16,097 nucleotides of DNA from Peptococcaceae bacterium (GCA_012523535.1 JAAYII010000049.1:1-16097); one strand, 5' to 3'; shown: positions 1-7,156, counted from the first letter of the stretch. Numbers and translations: made by a program. Notes: generated by a model not told the origin, from the sequence alone.

Positions 1-120
1 AACTTTATCGCCTAAAATATTAAAAATTGCACCTTTAACTTTATCTGAAGTCGGTCTGGTTTCCAATCCCTTAACGGCTTTCAAACGTCGTCCTTTCCAT
101 TCTCCGGATATTATACGCAT
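1..120 (-). CDS. rsmD: 16S rRNA (guanine-N2)-methyltransferase RsmD, N-terminal 40 codons (partial)
   Basis: Translating the minus strand from an ATG at 120 gives an open frame to the window edge beginning MRIISGEWKGRRLK, followed by ETRPTSDKVKGAIFNIL. This is the characteristic N-terminus of RsmD, the SAM-dependent enzyme that methylates G966 (E. coli numbering) of 16S rRNA during 30S assembly. Only about 40 of the usual 180-190 residues are inside the window, so the SAM-binding and catalytic motifs are not visible. An in-frame ATG three codons upstream (129) is possible, but the only SD-like stretch (TTTTGGA) abuts it, whereas it lies at a workable distance from the ATG at 120, which also matches the family start. 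In many Firmicutes rsmD follows recG; here about 2.3 kb holding gpr, a small spore-type gene and a methyltransferase gene lies between them. Confidence 0.88.
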   Translation of the reverse strand, partial: MRIISGEWKGRRLKAVKGLETRPTSDKVKGAIFNILGDKV

Positions 121-140
121 CGGATTCATTCCAAAATTGA

Positions 141-168
141 ATTATAATACTTAAATTTCATTATACAA
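141..168 (-). promoter_or_regulatory. Probable sigma-A promoter for rsmD
   Basis: On the minus strand, TTGTAT (163-168) and a perfect TATAAT (141-146) are separated by 16 bases. Transcription would start around 134, giving a leader of only about 14 bases before the ATG at 120. The stretch is very AT-rich, so chance matches are likely; the -10 is convincing, the -35 moderate. Confidence 0.45.
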
Positions 169-237
169 TATTTGCATAATTTTCAATACTTTTTTCTTAT
201 TCAAATTCAAAATTCAGGCTAAAAAATAATCTAAAAT

Positions 238-267
238 GAATAGAACAGTCCTAAATAAAACATACTA
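238..267 (+). promoter_or_regulatory. Sigma-G-type (forespore) promoter upstream of gpr
   Basis: GAATA at 238-242 (TGAATA from 237) is followed after exactly 18 bases by CATACTA at 261-267. This fits the forespore sigma-G consensus as I recall it from Bacillus (GMATR, 18 bases, CATnnTA), and gpr is a known sigma-F/sigma-G regulon gene there. The predicted start near 273-275 leaves a leader of roughly 98 bases. That leader contains a 10-base palindrome at its 5' end (274-283) and a terminator-like hairpin (317-340). Confidence 0.7.
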
Positions 268-316
268 TAAGAAGTTTCGAAACTACATCTTTAACCTTCT
301 CATCATAATCCTTTTT

Positions 317-340
317 ACTGGCCTTTGGGCCAGTTCTTTT
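317..340 (+). terminator. Intrinsic-terminator-like hairpin inside the gpr leader
   Basis: ACTGGCC (317-323), loop TTTG, GGCCAGT (328-334), then TTCTTTT. The 7-bp, mostly GC stem with a tetraloop and a U-rich tail is oriented to stop plus-strand transcription. No plus-strand gene ends upstream (rsmD is divergent), so it lies between the sigma-G promoter and the gpr start. It could be an attenuator, a block on read-through from stray upstream transcription, or a 5' stabilising hairpin. Confidence 0.6.
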
Positions 341-371
341 CAATTATAATGAAACGGTTGGGAGTTTATTT

Positions 372-1340
372 ATGAGAAAATCAAGCTTGTTCAAAAAAAT
401 GAATATTTATGTAGACTTGGCTGTAGAAGCTCATGAACTGCTGCGCGGTGAGACAGGTAGGGAAGTTTCGGGAGTTGTAATGCAAAAGGAAGAAATCGGC
501 CCCACCTCCGTTACGACAATCACCATAATCAATAAAAAGGGCGAAAAGGTGCTTGGCCGGCCCAAAGGTAATTACATTACCATTGATGCTCCACATATAA
601 AGGACAACAATCCCCAACAACATAAAGAACTGGCTGAAATATTGGCCCGTCATTTGGCCAAGCTGCTCAAGCTAAACGAAGACACCAGCATCCTGATAGT
701 GGGTCTGGGGAATTGGCAGGCTACGCCTGACGCCCTGGGACCCAAAGTAGTGGAAAAAGTTTTGGTAACCCGTCATCTTTTTCATTATACACCGGAAGAT
801 GTAAGGGGCAAGATGCGCAAAGTCTCAGCCATCTCGCCCGGAGTCTTGGGACTTACGGGTATCGAAACCGCGGAAGTAATCCACGGTCTGGTGCAGCACG
901 TTAAACCCGATTATGTTATCGCCATTGATTCTTTAGCTGCCGGAGACCTGTCAAGAATCGGGACTACGATCCAATTGGCCGATACCGGGATAAACCCGGG
1001 CTCGGGAATAGGCAACCATCGCAAAGGGCTGACGGAAGAAACCCTGGGCTGTAAAGTCATTGCCATAGGTGTGCCGACAGTTGTTAATGCGGCGGTTATT
1101 GCCCATAGGACGGTGGAGGAGTTATTTAGCCAGATGGAATCAGAGCCTTCTTTAGCTCAAATTTATACGGAAGAAAATGAACAGGTACTGATCAATATTA
1201 TGAAAAAAGCCCTGTCACCTTTTCAGGACAGTTTAATGGTTACTCCTAAAGAAGTCGATGAGCTCATAGACAACAGTTCCAGGATTATTGCCAAGGCTTT
1301 GAATCTCAGCATACACCCTGAAATTACTGATTATAACTAA
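372..1340 (+). CDS. gpr: GPR, spore germination protease (A25 family endopeptidase)
   Basis: GPR is made as a zymogen in the developing forespore and initiates degradation of small acid-soluble spore proteins (SASP) when the spore germinates. The 322-residue product is close to the family size. It shows the N-terminal DLAVEA segment (residues 15-20), GLGNWQATPDALGP (111-124), SAISPGVLGLTGIET and AIDSLAAGDLSRIGTTIQ. D120 and D186 are 66 residues apart, the same spacing as the two essential aspartates reported for B. megaterium GPR (127 and 193), supporting an intact aspartic-type active site. The ATG at 372 has GGGAG (360-364) seven bases upstream. A sigma-G-type promoter lies at 238-267 and a terminator-like hairpin sits in the leader. 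The stop codon lies one base from the stop of a convergent SASP-like small gene. Identity is secure. Confidence 0.95.
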   Translation: MRKSSLFKKMNIYVDLAVEAHELLRGETGREVSGVVMQKEEIGPTSVTTITIINKKGEKVLGRPKGNYITIDAPHIKDNNPQQHKELAEILARHLAKLLKLNEDTSILIVGLGNWQATPDALGPKVVEKVLVTRHLFHYTPEDVRGKMRKVSAISPGVLGLTGIETAEVIHGLVQHVKPDYVIAIDSLAAGDLSRIGTTIQLADTGINPGSGIGNHRKGLTEETLGCKVIAIGVPTVVNAAVIAHRTVEELFSQMESEPSLAQIYTEENEQVLINIMKKALSPFQDSLMVTPKEVDELIDNSSRIIAKALNLSIHPEITDYN

Positions 1341-1341
1341 A

Positions 1342-1455
1342 CTAACCATTGCCTTTTTTCTTTCGCTTTTTGCTCAGTGGAAGTCCCATTTCCTGGGCTA
1401 CTTCGTATTTCATGTTTTCTATTTCCTCCATCTTATCCTCATTCTTCTTTACCAA
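1342..1455 (-). CDS. 37-aa SASP-like small spore protein (short alpha/beta-type motif protein)
   Basis: A strong Shine-Dalgarno, AAGGAGG (1466-1472), precedes a TTG start at 1455 by 10 bases; a 37-codon frame follows and ends in TAG at 1342-1344. Residues 16-27 read KYEVAQEMGLPL, very like the first conserved block of alpha/beta-type SASP (KYEIAxEFGV), which contains the bond GPR cleaves (after the E in that block). The N-terminus is charged (VKKNEDKMEEIEN) and the C-terminus is a basic tail, SKKRKKKGNG. The second conserved SASP block (GGxxT/V-KR region, around 30 residues further on) is absent, so this is about half the usual 60-70 residues. An internal ATG at 1431 with GAGG before it is an alternative start. 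It lies tail to tail with gpr and is separated by a terminator from the methyltransferase gene upstream. A functional minor SASP, a decayed SASP, or a basic peptide of other role are all possible; translation looks likely from the SD. Confidence 0.62.
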   Translation of the reverse strand: MVKKNEDKMEEIENMKYEVAQEMGLPLSKKRKKKGNG

Positions 1456-1506
1456 GACCGGAATACCTCCTTAACTTTTTCTAGCAATAGTCTCGGCTTA
1501 AGATAT

Positions 1507-1533
1507 AAAAAAATACCAGTAAATTACTGGCAT
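1507..1533 (-). terminator. Rho-independent terminator of the asp23-fakA-recG-methyltransferase series
   Basis: On the minus strand a 9-bp stem (1525-1533 with 1513-1521, one G-T pair) and a three-base loop are followed by seven Ts (1507-1513). It lies 12 bases past the methyltransferase stop codon and in front of the SASP-like gene, so that gene probably has its own promoter or depends on read-through. Confidence 0.75.
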
Positions 1534-1545
1534 ATTCCTTATGCA

Positions 1546-2376
1546 TTATTCCCGCTTTTTCCAGTAGATGCAGCCAATCTTGCCTTTGATAACCTCCGTC
1601 ACCTGTCCGTTTTCCGCTTTGTCCTCCAAATAATCGGCTATAAACTCTTTTTGAGCGGGAGTCAGGGTCACTTTGTGCTCTAATTTTTTGGAATAATACC
1701 GGATTGCTTCCGGCAAGGATCTTGTCACTTCTCTAAAGGTATCAAAACAAATTAACTCCGGATAATAATTGGAAAGCCAAAGAATGTTGAAACTGCAATA
1801 AAGTCCTTTGTTTCCATATTTATCTTTAGGATAATCACCCAAGATTCTTTTTTTCAACTCATCAGCAATTGAGCTTTCACGTTGCAGAAAATGGCATAAC
1901 AAACAATAGTCCGTGCTGGCCTGAGTCATTTTTTCCAGCATGCTTCTGTTATTTACTGCCGGCGACATAAAAGCGGTTACCAGGCTAAATTTATGGAGCC
2001 AGCCTAAAGTCTGCAAATCAGCTTCCTGCCAGTCTAAATTTTTAAATTGCACATTATCCAGGCGGGCGGACTGAAGATTTTTTTCCGCTGCGTCCAGCAT
2101 TTTCGGGGAAATGTCTATGCCAATTACTTGTCTTGCAGTACGCGCAAACTCCAAAGCGAATCTTCCCGGCCCGCAACCGATATCTAACACTGTGCTTGTT
2201 TCCTGCAACAAATGTTTTTCTCTTAAAAACCGGGCAACAAGCTCAATCCGTTCATCAGACTTATCGGTAGTAAACTCCTCAACCCGATTATCCCATGCTT
2301 TAGAGTCTCCCTCTTTAAAACTGCTGTACTTGTTTTCCTTCCTGGCCCACAACTGTTCAAAGTATTCTATATCCAC
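1546..2376 (-). CDS. Class I SAM-dependent methyltransferase, substrate unknown
   Basis: The 276-residue product has motif I VLDIGCGPGRFALEFA (63-78) and the acidic loop at the end of strand beta-2, VIGIDIS (84-90), of the Rossmann-fold methyltransferases. The N-terminal 50 residues (ARKENKYSSFKEGD, then WDNRVEEF) and the C-terminal 100 residues, containing a CSFNILWLSNYYPEL stretch, are outside the standard fold and probably bind the substrate. Nothing in it identifies an RNA, protein or small-molecule target. It starts at GTG (2374-2376), with GGGGG seven bases upstream. It lies 68 bases after recG on the same strand and is followed directly by a terminator, so it is probably the last gene of the asp23-fakA-recG series. 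No membrane segments or signal peptide are seen. Confidence 0.8.
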   Translation of the reverse strand: MDIEYFEQLWARKENKYSSFKEGDSKAWDNRVEEFTTDKSDERIELVARFLREKHLLQETSTVLDIGCGPGRFALEFARTARQVIGIDISPKMLDAAEKNLQSARLDNVQFKNLDWQEADLQTLGWLHKFSLVTAFMSPAVNNRSMLEKMTQASTDYCLLCHFLQRESSIADELKKRILGDYPKDKYGNKGLYCSFNILWLSNYYPELICFDTFREVTRSLPEAIRYYSKKLEHKVTLTPAQKEFIADYLEDKAENGQVTEVIKGKIGCIYWKKRE

Positions 2377-2444
2377 CCTGCAACCCCCAATCTTGACCGG
2401 ATTTCCGGCTCCCGAAACCCGGTTTCCGGTTTATGACGAAACGG

Positions 2445-4781
2445 TTAATTCAGTCCCGTTTTTTCCTTATCATAAAGCTTCTTAACTTCCCGATAAAGTT
2501 TTTCATACTTTTCGGGATTCTTTAAAGCTTCTTGCAGTATATTATAGGCTCTTTCCACCAATAGCGAATCCCGTGTCAGATCGGTTAGCTTTAACTCCGG
2601 CACTCCATGCTGCCGCAAGCCCAAGAGTTCTCCCGGCCCCCGTATTTTCAAATCTTCTTCTGCAATTCTGAAACCGTCTTCAGAATGGCACAGAATGTTA
2701 AGGCGGGCACTGTCCGCAACATTGCTAACCAAAAAACAATAAGATTGTTCCTTGCCTCTGCCCACTCTCCCTCTAAGCTGGTGAAGCTGGGCAAGCCCAA
2801 AACGCTCGGCACCTTCCACAACCATGATCGTGGCATTGGGGACGTCAACCCCTACTTCAATCACCGTAGTCGTGACCAAAATTTTTATGTCACCCCGGCG
2901 GAAACGCTCCATGATCTCTTCTTTTTCCTGACTTTTCATTTTGCCGTGCAACAAAGCCACCTGGTATTGGGGAAAACGCAGTTGCAAGGAATCCGCTGTC
3001 TTGCTGGCAGAAACGAGATCGGATTTTTCCATCTCTTCCACCAGCGGGCAAACGACATAAACTTGTCTGCCGTAGGCAATATGCCGCTCCAAAAATTTTT
3101 CCAGGCTCGGTCGATTTCGTTCCGATATTCTCTTGGTAATAACGGGCTTTCTTCCCGGAGGCATTTCGTTAAGAACGGAAAGCTGTAAATCTCCATAGAG
3201 AGTCAAAGCCAAAGTCCTGGGAATAGGGGTTGCTGTCATAACCAGGACATGGGGGTTTTGGCCTTTGTTCTGGAGCATGGTACGTTGTCTTACCCCAAAG
3301 CGATGTTGCTCATCGGTCACCACTAATCCCAAATTGCGGAAATGCACATTTTCCTGAATCAAGGCTTGGGTTCCCACCACAACTTGAGCTTGCCCCGATG
3401 ATATCTTGCTCAAAATATCCGTTCGTTCTTTTTTTCCTTGGCCCCCTGCCAAGAATACCACTTCCACACCCAGAGGGGTAAAAGCTTTGGTTAGGGCCTG
3501 GTAATGCTGCTGGGCCAAAACTTCGGTCGGAGCCATGATGGCAGTTTGATACCCCGAACCTACGGCTTTTAACATAACCGTCATGGCTACCACGGTCTTG
3601 CCTGAACCCACATCCCCTTGCAAAAGCCTGGCCATGGCTTTACGGCCGTCAGCCATATCCTTGAATATTTCTTTAATTACCCTAACTTGAGCCCTGGTCA
3701 GTTTAAAAGGAAGGCCCTGCAGGAATTTATTCACCAGTTCCGTACCGCCGTCAAGTACCAATCCCGAAGGCTGTTCCCCGGGTGAACGCAAAAGGGCCAG
3801 GGCCAGTTGGAGGAACAATATTTCCTCTATAACCAACCTATTTCTTGCTTTTTTCAATGCCTCCAGGGAAGAAGGATAATGTATTTCTCTATAAGCCTGG
3901 GGGCGGGGCATTAATTTATAACTATCTTCCGGCAGAATTTCAGGGAAGTATTTCTCAGTATAGGGCAAAACATTCTTTATAACGGTTCGTATGGCTTTGG
4001 AGTTAAGCTGTCCGCTTTCCGAATAAACCGGTACAATTTCCTCTGGCGGACCTTCACTGTTTCCCCTGGTAATATCGGTGGCCAAAAGTTCCGGAATGCT
4101 ATTGTTCCATTGGACTTTCCCGGTAACCGACACTTCGGTCCCGGGGGGAAACTGTTTGGGAATATAGATTTTGTTGAACCAGACGGCATAAATGTTCTTA
4201 TCTTCTTGGGCAATATTTAACTTTACTACTTTTATTTTTCCTTTGCTAATATGGCTGCCGACGACTGTTCCGGATACCGTGGCCAGTTCGTTATCCCTTA
4301 AATCTTCAATTTTGCGTTTTCTCCTGATTTCATAGCGACGCGGAAAATATCGAAGCAAGTCCTCAACCGTATGTACGCCCATATTGGCAAACTGCTTAAA
4401 CCTTTGAGGACCGACCCCTTTCACATATTGCAAACTTGGATTTAAGCCGGTGTTGGCCTTGGCAGGAAGGCCGGCTTCCCAGCCTTTTTGCTCATGCCAA
4501 GCCTGCCCTGTTTCCCCACTGTTATTCATTTCGGTCCAAAGCACATCCAATTTTTCTTTTAAAACAGCGAGCAAAACACGCCTGCGGCTAGGACTGGCCA
4601 GGCTGTATTCCTCAGCCAGTTTCTTGATTTCTTTCAAAAACTCTTCCGATAATTTTCCTTTGAAATTCGGTAAAATATCCAGCAAAAAAGAGCTGAAACT
4701 TTCCATGGCCCCCATGTTAAGACAGCCTTGGATTTCTTCAGCCTTTATTGCTTTTGCTAAACTCTTTACATAATTGATCAT
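2445..4781 (-). CDS. recG: ATP-dependent DNA helicase RecG
   Basis: RecG remodels stalled replication forks and branched recombination intermediates. The 778-residue product has, in order: an N-terminal extension of about 110 residues; a helix-hairpin-like VKGVGPQRF (120-128) leading into the OB-fold wedge domain (about 150-250); Walker A GDVGSGKT (389-396); the DEQH box (490-493); TATPIPRTL (516-524); motif V/VI regions TTTVIEVGVDVPNA and QLRGRVGRG (668-676); and the C-terminal IRGPGELLGLRQHG. Proteins such as E. coli or B. subtilis RecG are nearer 690 residues; an N-terminal extension of this kind is known in some RecG (for example Thermotoga). The ATG at 4781 has no clear SD, but an in-frame TAA lies four codons upstream, which limits the start. 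It lies 62 bases after fakA. The functional assignment is secure. Confidence 0.97.
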   Translation of the reverse strand: MINYVKSLAKAIKAEEIQGCLNMGAMESFSSFLLDILPNFKGKLSEEFLKEIKKLAEEYSLASPSRRRVLLAVLKEKLDVLWTEMNNSGETGQAWHEQKGWEAGLPAKANTGLNPSLQYVKGVGPQRFKQFANMGVHTVEDLLRYFPRRYEIRRKRKIEDLRDNELATVSGTVVGSHISKGKIKVVKLNIAQEDKNIYAVWFNKIYIPKQFPPGTEVSVTGKVQWNNSIPELLATDITRGNSEGPPEEIVPVYSESGQLNSKAIRTVIKNVLPYTEKYFPEILPEDSYKLMPRPQAYREIHYPSSLEALKKARNRLVIEEILFLQLALALLRSPGEQPSGLVLDGGTELVNKFLQGLPFKLTRAQVRVIKEIFKDMADGRKAMARLLQGDVGSGKTVVAMTVMLKAVGSGYQTAIMAPTEVLAQQHYQALTKAFTPLGVEVVFLAGGQGKKERTDILSKISSGQAQVVVGTQALIQENVHFRNLGLVVTDEQHRFGVRQRTMLQNKGQNPHVLVMTATPIPRTLALTLYGDLQLSVLNEMPPGRKPVITKRISERNRPSLEKFLERHIAYGRQVYVVCPLVEEMEKSDLVSASKTADSLQLRFPQYQVALLHGKMKSQEKEEIMERFRRGDIKILVTTTVIEVGVDVPNATIMVVEGAERFGLAQLHQLRGRVGRGKEQSYCFLVSNVADSARLNILCHSEDGFRIAEEDLKIRGPGELLGLRQHGVPELKLTDLTRDSLLVERAYNILQEALKNPEKYEKLYREVKKLYDKEKTGLN

Positions 4782-4843
4782 GACAAACTTTTATTTTTAT
4801 TCGGCGAGGAGTATTTTAAGCAAGCAATACCCCTGCTCTCCGT

Positions 4844-6541
4844 TTACTCCACTCCCAAAATATAGTAGTATAAGGGCTGCTGACCGGCATACATTTCAAC
4901 TTCAATATCCGGCTTTTCACTTTCCAGCCATTCCGTCAACTGGTTAGCTTCTTCCTCATCCATATCTTTGCCGTAGAAAACCGTTACTATATCTTTTTCC
5001 CGCCAGTTCATTTTTTCCAATACTTTTTGGGCGACTTCAAATATCTCCCTGCCGGTAGCGGCAATTTTATCCTCAATTAATCCTATAATATCACCTTCCG
5101 CTATTGCCAAATCCCCAAATTGGGAATCGCGAACGGCATAGGTAACCGCGCCGGATACCACATGATTTAAAGCTTCCGTCATATTCTTGATGTTTTCTTC
5201 AGGAAGGTTGTCTGAATTGAAAGCCAAAAGAGCTGAAATTGCCTGGGGAATCGACTTGGTAGGAATAACATGGACCTGCCGGCCGTTGACTACGTCTTTA
5301 ACCTGGCTGGCCGCCATTATAACGTTGCCGTTATTGGGCAAAATAAATACATTTTTGGCCTTAATTTTTAACACCGCTTCAGCCAAATCACTGGTGGAGG
5401 GGTTCATAGTCTGTCCGCCGAATACAACCTGCTCAACCCCAAGACTGTTAAAGACCTCGCCAATTCCTTCTCCCATGGCTACGGCAACAATCCCGTATTC
5501 CTTTAACTCCGCTTGTTCCTCTTGCGCTTCTTGTTGTTCAACCAAAGTGGATTGAAAATCTTCTCCTTTGGCTTGATGGGCGGCGGCTTCATTTTGAGCG
5601 AGCATGTTATGGATTTGGACCTCATGCAAGGAACCGAATTTTAAACCATAATCAAGAATGAGTCCCGGATTTTGGGTATGAATATGAATTTTTACAACTT
5701 CCTCCGTACCGACAACCAATAAACAGTCGCCGCGGTCAATTAAGCCCTCTCTGATTTTTTCAGGCTCAAGGCCGTTTCCTTTAACCAAGAATTCGGTAAA
5801 ATAGGGAAACTCCAAGCTTTCGACTTCCACTATTCCCGTAGCCGCCGGGGTTTCCAAATCATCACTCCGACCAATTTGAGCTTCGGGAACCTTGCCTTCC
5901 AGAGCAGCCACCCAACCGCTGATAATCGTAAGGAAACCTTTGCCCCCGGCATCCACAACCCCGGCTTGTTTGAGAACGGGCAACATATCCGGAGTTTTAA
6001 GCAGGGTTGCTTCTCCTCTTTCCAAACCGGCTTTTAGAATTTTTAAAATGTCAGTTTCACCGCTTTTGGCTTTATTGAAAACTCCCTTGGCCGTCTCGCG
6101 GGATACTGTCAGAATTGTCCCCTCAATAGGTTTCATCACTGCTTTATAAGCGGTTTCCACACCGGTTTGTAATGCATGGGCCAATTGAAGAGCATTCGCT
6201 TGGCTGATTCCTTCCAGCCCTTTGGCTATACCCCTTAATATCTGGGAAAGGATCACGCCTGAGTTTCCCCTGGCCCCCATTAAAGAGCCCATTGAAGCTG
6301 CAGCCGCTACATCATGGATGGAATTGGTCGTTACTTTTTCCGCTGACTGGCAGGCCGCACGATAAGTCAAATTCATATTAGTTCCGGTATCCCCGTCAGG
6401 CACCGGGAAAACGTTTAAAGCATCGATTTCTTTCTTATACTTTTCGAGTTGTTCCGCCCCGCAACTTAGCATATATTTAAATTTAATACCATCAAGGGTT
6501 TGTGTACCTTGGAATGTTACAGCTTTTGAGTCTGTATCCAC
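4844..6541 (-). CDS. fakA: Fatty acid kinase catalytic subunit FakA / DAK2-domain protein (YloV family)
   Basis: FakA phosphorylates fatty acids held by FakB, feeding exogenous acyl chains into phospholipid synthesis. The 565-residue product has the DAK2 (DhaL-like) nucleotide domain at residues 18-210 with NVFPVPDGDTGTNM (43-56, Mg-binding aspartates) and LMGARGNSGVILSQILRG (87-104). It then has the middle domain with KIHIHT (284-289) and a C-terminal FakB-binding DegV-like region containing FGGQTMNPSTSDL and ILPNNGNVIMAA. A charged, Glu/Gln-rich linker lies around 320-347. The usual YCTEF segment of the middle domain reads YFTEF (247-251), so the cysteine expected beside the HIH pair is missing. 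The start is GTG at 6541 with GGGAGG 11 bases upstream; no other start codon occurs before the domain. No fakB is present in the window. The order asp23-like/fakA/recG matches Bacillus yloU-yloV and Clostridia. Confidence 0.93.
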   Translation of the reverse strand: MDTDSKAVTFQGTQTLDGIKFKYMLSCGAEQLEKYKKEIDALNVFPVPDGDTGTNMNLTYRAACQSAEKVTTNSIHDVAAAASMGSLMGARGNSGVILSQILRGIAKGLEGISQANALQLAHALQTGVETAYKAVMKPIEGTILTVSRETAKGVFNKAKSGETDILKILKAGLERGEATLLKTPDMLPVLKQAGVVDAGGKGFLTIISGWVAALEGKVPEAQIGRSDDLETPAATGIVEVESLEFPYFTEFLVKGNGLEPEKIREGLIDRGDCLLVVGTEEVVKIHIHTQNPGLILDYGLKFGSLHEVQIHNMLAQNEAAAHQAKGEDFQSTLVEQQEAQEEQAELKEYGIVAVAMGEGIGEVFNSLGVEQVVFGGQTMNPSTSDLAEAVLKIKAKNVFILPNNGNVIMAASQVKDVVNGRQVHVIPTKSIPQAISALLAFNSDNLPEENIKNMTEALNHVVSGAVTYAVRDSQFGDLAIAEGDIIGLIEDKIAATGREIFEVAQKVLEKMNWREKDIVTVFYGKDMDEEEANQLTEWLESEKPDIEVEMYAGQQPLYYYILGVE

Positions 6542-6623
6542 TTCGAACTTATCCTCCCACTCATAGTTCTTATTTCTGGCTTATTATCTTTATTGCCGGC
6601 TTTACAAAATTTCTGATTTACAT

Positions 6624-6980
6624 TTATTCTAATAATCTTACTCCCTGGACATTAACATTTACTTCAGAAACTTTAAGGCCGGTCATAGTTTCAACTGTGT
6701 ACCGAACTCTCTCCATAACATTTGAAGCTACTTCAGAAATTTTTATCCCATAACCCACGATTATATATAAATCGATAATAACCATATCTTCCTGAAAAGT
6801 AACGGTTACTCCCTTGGAAAGATTTTCTCTTTTCAATAAACCCGAAACGCCATCGGAAATTTTACGGGAAGCCATTCCTACCAGCCCGTAGCACTCAATC
6901 GCTGCAGCACCGGCAATTGTAGCAATAACTTCTTCAGTTATCTCTATCTTTCCCAGTTGGGTTTCCATAAGCTTACCCAT
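6624..6980 (-). CDS. Asp23/Gls24 family envelope-stress protein (YloU-like)
   Basis: The 118-residue product fits the Asp23/Gls24 (DUF322) family throughout. It has GKIEITEEVIATIAGAAAIECYGLVGM near the N-terminus, and DLYIIVGYGIKISEVASNVMERVRYTVETMTGL followed by VNVNVQGV at the C-terminus. Members are small soluble proteins tied to alkaline or envelope stress and, in some species, tethered to the membrane by a partner; biochemical activity is not established. The ATG at 6980 has GAGG eight bases upstream. The B. subtilis homologue next to fakA (yloV) is yloU, and the same adjacency holds here with an 82-base gap. A TATAAT on the minus strand near 7010 could be its -10, but no good -35 goes with it. 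The gene is divergent from rpmB. Confidence 0.92.
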   Translation of the reverse strand: MGKLMETQLGKIEITEEVIATIAGAAAIECYGLVGMASRKISDGVSGLLKRENLSKGVTVTFQEDMVIIDLYIIVGYGIKISEVASNVMERVRYTVETMTGLKVSEVNVNVQGVRLLE

Positions 6981-7084
6981 TTGTGAAACCTCACTTCCCC
7001 GCTTATATTATATTAAGACTTATCCATATGATATAATCCCGGATGTCTATTTTATAAACTTTATCATTTACAAATAGGATAATA

Positions 7085-7122
7085 TAACGAACAGGTTTTA
7101 GTCAAATACAATCTAACGAACA
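7085..7122. repeat. 9-bp direct repeat TAACGAACA in the asp23/rpmB divergent intergenic region
   Basis: TAACGAACA occurs at 7085-7093 and again at 7114-7122, 29 bases start to start, about 35 bases upstream of the rpmB -35 box. The rest of 6981-7156 is AT-rich with several TATAAT-like strings on both strands and no coding potential that I can see. The repeat could be a pair of regulator sites or chance. Confidence 0.35.
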
Positions 7123-7156
7123 ACAAAGCTTGAGCCCGAAATTGTTAACTAAACCC

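Noticed and set aside
345..350. TATAAT just upstream of gpr as a sigma-A -10
   Set aside because: No TTGACA-like box occurs at 16-18 bases; the place is occupied by the terminator-like hairpin.
2111..2485. 124-codon plus-strand frame spanning the methyltransferase/recG junction
   Set aside because: It covers methyltransferase motif I on the opposite strand, has no SD, and resembles no family I know.
2607..3188. 193-codon plus-strand open frame opposite recG
   Set aside because: It lies antisense to conserved RecG helicase motifs, has no SD or recognisable domain, and is explained as a shadow of the recG codon pattern.
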